A stretch of DNA of 5,115 nt from Frankiaceae bacterium (GTDB taxonomy: Bacteria; Actinomycetota; Actinomycetes; Mycobacteriales; SCTD01): NCBI GenBank assembly GCA_947479995.1, contig CANKBT010000250.1:1-5115 (forward strand), in the 5' to 3' direction. The position numbers were made by a program, and so were the translations under genes. Positions 1 through 5,115 of the stretch are shown piece by piece. The notes beneath the pieces are model-generated. The model saw only the letters and a program-made list of their open reading frames with translations, was not told the origin of the DNA and made no database searches. Within the stretch, counting starts at the first letter, position 1; every line of letters starts with the position of its first letter.

Positions 1-5
1 ACGCG

Positions 6-25
6 ACCCCCGGACGGTCGGGGGT
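6..25 (+). terminator. Probable terminator hairpin of an upstream gene
   Basis: A perfect 7 bp stem (ACCCCCG at 6-12 pairing with CGGGGGT at 19-25) encloses a 6 nt loop. No T-tract follows, which is common for actinobacterial terminators. It lies just before the desaturase control region, so it most likely ends a + strand gene located left of the window and insulates the desaturase promoter. That upstream gene is not visible, so the role is inferred from structure and position only. Confidence 0.45.
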
Positions 26-34
26 GTCCTGGTT

Positions 35-59
35 ACGCGACCGTAGGTTACGGTCGCGT
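35..59. promoter_or_regulatory. Perfect palindromic operator upstream of the desaturase gene
   Basis: ACGCGACCGTA (35-45) and TACGGTCGCGT (49-59) are exact reverse complements separated by GGT, giving a 25 bp operator-like palindrome with 11 bp arms. It begins 69 bp before the chosen desaturase start. A -10-like TAGGTT (44-49) sits inside it, with no convincing -35, so a protein bound here would be expected to block transcription. The heptamer GGTTACG also occurs twice, at 31-37 and 46-52. Dyad operators of this size are typical of TetR-family dimers, and a TetR gene follows the desaturase, which makes it the obvious candidate binder. The palindrome is directly seen; the binder and the direction of control are inferred. 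Confidence 0.7.
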
Positions 60-92
60 CAGGTGCCGCGACGGTGCCGTCCCCCTGCGCAC

Positions 93-98
93 AGAGGA
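93..98 (+). promoter_or_regulatory. Ribosome binding site that decides the desaturase start
   Basis: AGAGGA lies five bases before the GTG at 104. An earlier in-frame GTG at 74 has no comparable purine-rich site and would add ten residues rich in Pro, Cys and Arg. This favours the start at 104. Confidence 0.6.
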
Positions 99-103
99 CG
101 CCC

Positions 104-1099
104 GTGACTGCTGGCACCACGCTGCCCGACGCCCCCACCACGACGGTCGACGTCGAGGAGGACGCCTCCCGCCCGCTGCAGGCGGTGCCCAAGAGCCGCG
201 CCCGCGCGCGCTTCGAGCAGCTGATGCTCGCGACGTTCATCGTCGTGCCGCTGCTCGCCGTGCTCGCCAGCGGCGTCGTGCTGTGGGGCTACGGCCTGCA
301 CTGGCGCGACGTCGTCATCGCCGTCGCCTTCTACTGGGTGACGGGCCACGGCATCACGGTCGGCTTCCACCGCTACTTCACGCACGGCAGCTTCAAGGCC
401 GGCCGCGGCACCCGCGTCGCGCTGGCGGTCGCCGGCAGCATGGCCATCGAGGGGCCGGTGACCCGCTGGGTCGCCGACCACCGCCGCCACCACGCGTACA
501 GCGACCGCGACGGCGACCCGCACTCCCCCTGGCGCTACGGCACGTCGACCGGCGCGCTCGCCAAGGGCCTGTGGCACGCGCACGTCGGCTGGCTGTTCGA
601 CGTCGAGCAGACCGATCAGCAGCGCTTCGCGCCCGACCTGCTCGCCGACCGCGACGTGCACCGCGTCAACAAGCTGTTCTGGCTCTGCGCGCTCGTCTCG
701 CTCGCCCTGCCGGCGGTCGTCGGCGGCGTCTGGGGCGGCCTGGCCGGCGACGGCTGGCTGGCGAGCGCGGCGACCGCCTTCTTCTGGGGCTCGCTGGTGC
801 GCATCGCGGTGCTGCACCACGTGACCTGGTCGATCAACTCGATCTGCCACGCCGTCGGCGAGCGGCCGTTCCAGACCCGCGACCGCAGCGCCAACGTCTG
901 GCCGCTGGCGATCATCAGCATGGGCGAGTCGTGGCACAACCTGCACCACGCCGACCCGACCGCCGCGCGCCACGGCGTCGACCGCTTCCAGGTCGACACG
1001 AGCGCCCGCGTCATCTGGGGCCTGGAGCGGCTGGGGCTGGCGACCGACGTGCGCTGGCCCAAGCCCGAGCGCCTCGACGCCCGCCGCGTGGCCCGCTGA
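104..1099 (+). CDS. Membrane acyl-CoA / fatty acid desaturase
   Basis: This is a di-iron integral membrane desaturase (delta-9 acyl-CoA desaturase type, 331 aa) that introduces a cis double bond into saturated acyl chains and so controls membrane fluidity. All three histidine boxes are present: HRYFTH (89-94), HRRHH (126-130) and HNLHH (278-282). N245 and H249 in the NSICH stretch match the additional metal ligands known in stearoyl-CoA desaturases. Hydrophobic segments lie near 43-64, 70-88, 193-214 and 218-240; residues 1-35 are a hydrophilic N-terminus. The GTG at 104 was chosen for its AGAGGA site; GTG at 74 is the alternative. The gene has no fused cytochrome b5 or ferredoxin domain and no reductase neighbour, so its electron donor must be encoded elsewhere. 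It is followed after 29 bp by a TetR regulator, probably on the same transcript. The family is certain; the exact substrate and double-bond position are not readable here. Confidence 0.93.
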   Translation: MTAGTTLPDAPTTTVDVEEDASRPLQAVPKSRARARFEQLMLATFIVVPLLAVLASGVVLWGYGLHWRDVVIAVAFYWVTGHGITVGFHRYFTHGSFKAGRGTRVALAVAGSMAIEGPVTRWVADHRRHHAYSDRDGDPHSPWRYGTSTGALAKGLWHAHVGWLFDVEQTDQQRFAPDLLADRDVHRVNKLFWLCALVSLALPAVVGGVWGGLAGDGWLASAATAFFWGSLVRIAVLHHVTWSINSICHAVGERPFQTRDRSANVWPLAIISMGESWHNLHHADPTAARHGVDRFQVDTSARVIWGLERLGLATDVRWPKPERLDARRVAR

Positions 1100-1107
1100 C
1101 CGCGACC

Positions 1108-1126
1108 GGGCCCGCCCCGCGGGTCC
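1108..1126 (+). promoter_or_regulatory. Hairpin directly before the TetR start codon
   Basis: GGGCCCGC (1108-1115) can pair with GCGGGTCC (1119-1126) through eight base pairs, one of them a G-U wobble, around a CCC loop. It ends two bases before the ATG at 1129 and covers the place where a ribosome site should be; no good Shine-Dalgarno sequence is visible there. It could lower translation of the regulator relative to the desaturase. In DNA this GC-rich such a hairpin may also arise by chance. Confidence 0.3.
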
Positions 1127-1128
1127 GC

Positions 1129-1728
1129 ATGACGGGCGCGGAGCGGCGCGCGCAGCTGCTCGGCATCGGCCGCGAGGTCTTCGCCGAGCGCGGCCCCGAC
1201 GGCGCCTCGGTGGAGGAGATCGCCGCCCGCGCCGGCGTCAGCAAGCCGGTCGTCTACGAGCACTTCGGCGGCAAGGACGGCCTCTACGCCGAGGTCGTGC
1301 GCCGCGAGGTCGAGCACCTGCTGCTGACCTTCACCTCGGCGCTCACCGGCGGCTCGGCCCGCGTGCTGCTCGAGCAGGCGACCTGGGCGCTGCTCACGTA
1401 CGTCGAGGAGCGCGGCGACGGGTTCCGCATCCTCGTGCGGGAGTCGCCGGTCACGGGCGAGAGCAGCTTCGCCACGATCCTGTCGGACGTCGCCGTGCGC
1501 GTGGAGCACCTGCTGGCGGCGGAGTTCGCCGAGCGCGGCTTCCCGACCCGCTTCGCCGGCCTGCACAGCCAGGGCCTGGTCGGGCAGGTCGCGCTCGTCG
1601 GCCAGTGGTGGGCGCAGCACGGCGAGCTCGACCGCCGCGAGGTCGCCGCCCACCTGGTCAACCTGGCCTGGAACGGCCTGTCCGGCCTCGAGCCGGACCC
1701 GGTGCTGCGCACCGACCCGCTCGTCTGA
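1129..1728 (+). CDS. TetR-family transcriptional regulator, likely desaturase regulator
   Basis: This 199 aa one-domain-pair regulator has the usual TetR length. The N-terminal DNA-binding domain spans about residues 4-53. Its helix-turn-helix is SVEEIAARAGVSKPVVYEHF (27-46), followed by the typical GGKDGLY. The rest is a helical ligand-binding and dimerisation domain, including GFRILVRESP (98-107) and a Trp-rich stretch near 159-161. ATG 1129 is the only sensible start, since it places the HTH at the standard distance from the N-terminus; its ribosome site is weak and may lie within a hairpin. It sits 29 bp after the desaturase and is probably cotranscribed. By analogy with TetR-type regulators of fatty acid desaturation such as Pseudomonas DesT, it may sense acyl-CoA and bind the palindrome at 35-59. 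Family assignment is firm; ligand and target are inferred. Confidence 0.92.
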   Translation: MTGAERRAQLLGIGREVFAERGPDGASVEEIAARAGVSKPVVYEHFGGKDGLYAEVVRREVEHLLLTFTSALTGGSARVLLEQATWALLTYVEERGDGFRILVRESPVTGESSFATILSDVAVRVEHLLAAEFAERGFPTRFAGLHSQGLVGQVALVGQWWAQHGELDRREVAAHLVNLAWNGLSGLEPDPVLRTDPLV

Positions 1729-1738
1729 GCGGTCCCGG

Positions 1739-1785
1739 ACGCGCGAGGACCCCCCGGCGACGTGCGCCAGGGGGTCCTCGTGCGT
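1739..1785. terminator. Bidirectional terminator hairpin between convergent genes
   Basis: Bases 1739-1754 pair with 1770-1785 in a 16 bp stem containing one G-U wobble. The core CGAGGACCCCC (1744-1754) and GGGGGTCCTCG (1770-1780) is perfect. After one mismatch the apex can extend by GGC/GCC (1756-1758 with 1766-1768). It starts 10 bp after the TetR stop and lies 4 bp beyond the stop of the opposing membrane protein gene, so it can serve both. No T-tract follows on either strand, as is common in high-GC actinobacteria. Confidence 0.85.
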
Positions 1786-1789
1786 GCGA

Positions 1790-2224
1790 CTAGACCGTGC
1801 GGGTGCGGTGCGCCTTGTCCGTGAACAGGGCGGTGCCGGCCAGCACGAGGCCGCTCAGCGCGTGCAGCACGTTGTCGGCGCCGTTGAGGCCGATGACGTC
1901 GATGCCGCTGTCGTCGATGACCGGGCCGAGGACGGCCAGCAGGATGTACGTCGCGCCGATCGCGAGGTTGGCCGCGCGGGCCGTCTCGGTCTTGCGCGAG
2001 GCCGCGATGAGGACGAGGCCGATGGCGAGGTGCACGAGGTTGTGCACCACGGTCACGCCGAAGCCGAGCAGCGAGTCGCCCTTCTCGTCCGCCACGTTGT
2101 CGAAGCCGGTGACGAAGAAGCCGGCGAGGCCGACGAGCGCGTAGATGGCGCCGAAGACGAGGGCGACGGTGCGGTTGAGCGACTTGTCGGCGGTGCCGAC
2201 CCGCCGGTCTGCGGGATGGGTCAT
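1790..2224 (-). CDS. DUF4383 domain membrane protein
   Basis: This 144 aa protein has four predicted membrane helices, near residues 19-38, 54-75, 86-103 and 117-134. A short, charged, hydrophilic N-terminus precedes them and a basic tail (KAHRTRTV) ends the protein. HNLVH (61-65) in helix 2 and NGADNVLH (114-121) before helix 4 match my recollection of the DUF4383 family, which is widespread in actinobacteria and has no established biochemical role. The start is ATG 2224, preceded by a perfect AGGAGG site four bases upstream; the reading frame stays open for 39 more codons upstream, but that extension is Arg-rich and lacks a ribosome site. It is transcribed divergently from the DUF4234 gene and converges on the TetR gene, with a shared terminator. 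The conserved His and Asn residues within the membrane are notable, but I infer no function. Confidence 0.88.
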   Translation of the reverse strand: MTHPADRRVGTADKSLNRTVALVFGAIYALVGLAGFFVTGFDNVADEKGDSLLGFGVTVVHNLVHLAIGLVLIAASRKTETARAANLAIGATYILLAVLGPVIDDSGIDVIGLNGADNVLHALSGLVLAGTALFTDKAHRTRTV

Positions 2225-2352
2225 GGGTCCTCCTGGGTCGGGGTCGCGCCACAGTTGCCCCGTACGGGGCCATCGACACGTGCGACCACCTGCGCGGTGG
2301 ACCCGGTCACGCGTAGCGTCCGCGCGGTCCCGCCCGCGCACCAGGAGGCCAC
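2225..2352. promoter_or_regulatory. Divergent control region between DUF4383 and DUF4234 genes
   Basis: This 128 bp spacer must carry the start signals for both small membrane protein genes. It contains the perfect palindrome GCCCCGTACGGGGC (2257-2270) and a smaller dyad, CCACC/GGTGG (2286-2290 with 2296-2300). TAGCGT (2314-2319) is a possible -10 for the rightward gene, without a recognisable -35. AGGAGG sites stand four bases before each start codon (2229-2234 on the - strand, 2343-2348 on the + strand). Promoter positions are uncertain. Confidence 0.5.
2257..2270. promoter_or_regulatory. 14 bp perfect palindrome, possible operator
   Basis: GCCCCGTACGGGGC reads identically on both strands. 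It is the longest perfect palindrome in the divergent spacer and lies 33 bp from the DUF4383 start and 83 bp from the DUF4234 start. A regulator bound here would be placed to affect the leftward gene more directly. No cognate regulator is identifiable; the TetR protein's suspected operator upstream of the desaturase shares only a CCGTA/TACGG-type core with it. Confidence 0.35.
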
Positions 2353-2862
2353 GTGACCACGCCCGACCCCTTCGCGAAGGACCCGTACGGCGCCAGCGCG
2401 CCTCCGCCCGCGCCCAGCGGGTACGGCCAGCCGGCCCCCGGCGGCTACGGCCAGCCCGCCCCCGGCGGCTACGGCCAGCCGGACCCGGCCGGCTGGGGCC
2501 AGCGCCCGATCGGCCAGGTGCGCGGCACCTGGGCGGTCATCGGGCTCAGCCTCGTGACCTTCGGCATCTACACGCTCTTCTACTACTACCGGGTGCACGA
2601 GGACATGAAGCTGCACACCGGCCAGGGCCTCGGCGGCGGCATCGCGCTGCTGCTGGCGCTGTTCGTCGGCGTCGCCTCGCCGTTCCTGCTCAGCGACGAG
2701 GTCGGCAAGCTCTACAGCCACAGCGGCCGGCAGGCGCCGGTCTCGGCGACGACCGGGCTCTGGTACTTCCCGGGCATCTTCATCCTGGTCGGCCCGTTCA
2801 TCTGGCTGTTCAAGACCAACGGCGCGCTCAACGACTACTGGCGCAGCGTCGGCGCGCGCTAG
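2353..2862 (+). CDS. DUF4234 domain membrane protein with Gly/Tyr/Gln/Pro-rich N-terminus
   Basis: This 169 aa protein has two parts. Residues 1-50 are hydrophilic and low in complexity, with three octads of the form GYGQPAPG (23-46) and a degenerate fourth, GWGQ (47-50). From about residue 53 comes the DUF4234-like membrane region: a helix at about 60-79 with TFGIYTLFYYYR (69-80), a second hydrophobic segment at about 96-113, and a third at about 137-153 (FPGIFILVGPFIWLF). It ends with NDYWRSVGAR. The GTG at 2353 follows an AGGAGG site at four bases' distance, which fixes the start. Pro/Gly/Tyr/Gln-rich N-termini before small membrane domains are frequent in actinobacteria and are probably disordered and cytoplasmic. 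The family has no known function. It is divergent from the DUF4383 gene and converges on the ABC-F gene with only 3 bp between stop codons. Assignment to DUF4234 is by pattern recognition. Confidence 0.85.
   Translation: MTTPDPFAKDPYGASAPPPAPSGYGQPAPGGYGQPAPGGYGQPDPAGWGQRPIGQVRGTWAVIGLSLVTFGIYTLFYYYRVHEDMKLHTGQGLGGGIALLLALFVGVASPFLLSDEVGKLYSHSGRQAPVSATTGLWYFPGIFILVGPFIWLFKTNGALNDYWRSVGAR
2419..2502 (+). repeat. 24 bp in-frame tandem repeat encoding GYGQPAPG octads
   Basis: Three 24 bp units (2419-2442, 2443-2466, 2467-2490) plus a 12 bp partial unit (2491-2502) encode GYGQPAPG, GYGQPAPG, GYGQPDPA and GWGQ. The first two units differ at only a few third positions; the last ones have drifted. 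It lies wholly within the DUF4234 gene and could expand or contract by whole units without breaking the frame. Confidence 0.85.
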
Positions 2863-2865
2863 CCG

Positions 2866-4629
<1,764 letters not shown>

Positions 4630-5115
4630 TCAGCCCACCACCCGCGCGCCCGCGACCGGGCCGTCGGCGCGGCGCACCGCGCGGCAGACGTCGTGCCCGG
4701 CGAGGGCGGCCGCGAGCGCGTCGGCGTGCGCGGCGTCGCGGCCGAGGAAGGCGACGGTCGGGCCGCTGCCGCTGACGACGCCGCCGAGCGCGCCGAGCTC
4801 GTCGCCGGTGTCGAGCAGCCGGCGCAGCGCGGGGCGCAGGGCCAGCGCGGGCGGCTGCAGGTCGTTGTGCAGGGCGCGGCCGAGCGCCTCGGGGTCGCCG
4901 CGGCGCAGCGCCTGCAGCACCGCCGAGGGCTCGGGCGCGACGGTCACGGGCCCCTGGTCGCGCTGCTCGTCGAGCCGCCCGTAGACCGCGGGGGTCGACA
5001 GCCCGCCGTCGGCGAGCGCGAGCACCCAGGCGTACGTGCCGCGCCCGAGCACCGGGGTGAGCTGCTCGCCGCGGCCGGTGCCGAGCGCGGTGCCGCCGTG
5101 CAGCGAGAACGGCAC
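4630..5115 (-). CDS. ispE: 4-diphosphocytidyl-2-C-methyl-D-erythritol kinase, C-terminal part
   Basis: This is the C-terminal 161 residues of IspE; the N-terminal half of the roughly 300 aa enzyme lies beyond the right edge. IspE is a cytoplasmic GHMP kinase that phosphorylates the 2-hydroxyl of CDP-methylerythritol with ATP in the MEP pathway to isoprenoid precursors. Visible landmarks, numbered in the fragment, are PFSLHGGTALGTGRGEQL (2-19), the DGGLSTPAVY strand (36-45), the conserved NDL (84-86) and the glycine-rich GHMP motif GVVSGSGPT (112-120). The codon at the window edge is GTG, but it encodes an internal valine, not a start. The stop TGA (4630-4632) touches the GTG of the ABC-F gene, indicating one operon. 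ispE followed by an ABC-F gene is an order I recall from Streptomyces and relatives, usually with rsmA/ksgA upstream. The fragment looks intact up to the edge. Confidence 0.95.
   Translation of the reverse strand: MPFSLHGGTALGTGRGEQLTPVLGRGTYAWVLALADGGLSTPAVYGRLDEQRDQGPVTVAPEPSAVLQALRRGDPEALGRALHNDLQPPALALRPALRRLLDTGDELGALGGVVSGSGPTVAFLGRDAAHADALAAALAGHDVCRAVRRADGPVAGARVVG

Noticed and set aside
59..973. A 304-codon antisense frame across the desaturase
   Set aside because: It has shadow-frame composition (Ala/Val/Arg/Asp-rich), no motifs and no ribosome site, while the sense frame encodes all three histidine boxes.
283..1128. Possible N-terminal extension of the TetR protein inside the desaturase gene
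   Set aside because: The frame stays open, but the sequence is Arg/Pro-rich without any domain, and ATG 1129 gives the normal TetR length and HTH position.
2419..2502. Short repeats considered as a CRISPR-like array
   Set aside because: The units are directly adjacent without spacers and keep the reading frame of a protein repeat.
2221..2721. A - strand frame of 166 codons covering the divergent spacer and the DUF4234 gene
   Set aside because: It is an antisense shadow of the repeat-containing DUF4234 gene with no family features; the DUF4234 frame has a strong ribosome site and membrane helices.

Overview
The window is uniformly very GC-rich. It uses GTG starts freely, has clear AGGAGG-type ribosome sites, and has GC-rich hairpin terminators without T-tracts. 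Together with the encoded families (actinobacterial-type acyl-CoA desaturase with a TetR partner, DUF4383 and DUF4234 membrane proteins, ispE followed by an ABC-F gene), this points to a high-GC actinomycete chromosome. I cannot name the genus. I see no mobile element, CRISPR array, RNA gene or sign of recent transfer; it reads as core or near-core chromosome.

Left part (1-1790, + strand): a probable terminator hairpin of an upstream gene (6-25) is followed by a perfect 11-3-11 palindrome (35-59). Then come a membrane acyl-CoA/fatty acid desaturase (104-1099) and, 29 bp later, a TetR-family regulator (1129-1728). The simplest reading is a self-contained module in which the TetR protein binds the palindrome and adjusts membrane unsaturation. 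A long perfect-stem hairpin (1739-1785) ends this transcript and probably also the convergent gene that follows.

Middle part (1790-2862): two small membrane proteins of unknown function are transcribed divergently from a 128 bp spacer. A DUF4383 four-helix protein lies on the - strand (1790-2224). A DUF4234 protein with a Gly/Tyr/Gln/Pro-repeat N-terminus lies on the + strand (2353-2862). The spacer holds a perfect 14 bp palindrome.

Right part (2866-5115, - strand): the 3' half of ispE (MEP isoprenoid pathway kinase) runs in from beyond the right edge. It is followed with no gap (TGA directly followed by GTG) by a Uup-like ABC-F ATPase, so the two form an operon. The ABC-F gene ends only 3 bp from the convergent DUF4234 gene.

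No clearly novel multi-gene system is visible. The best leads are the desaturase operator with its TetR partner and the divergent DUF4383/DUF4234 pair.
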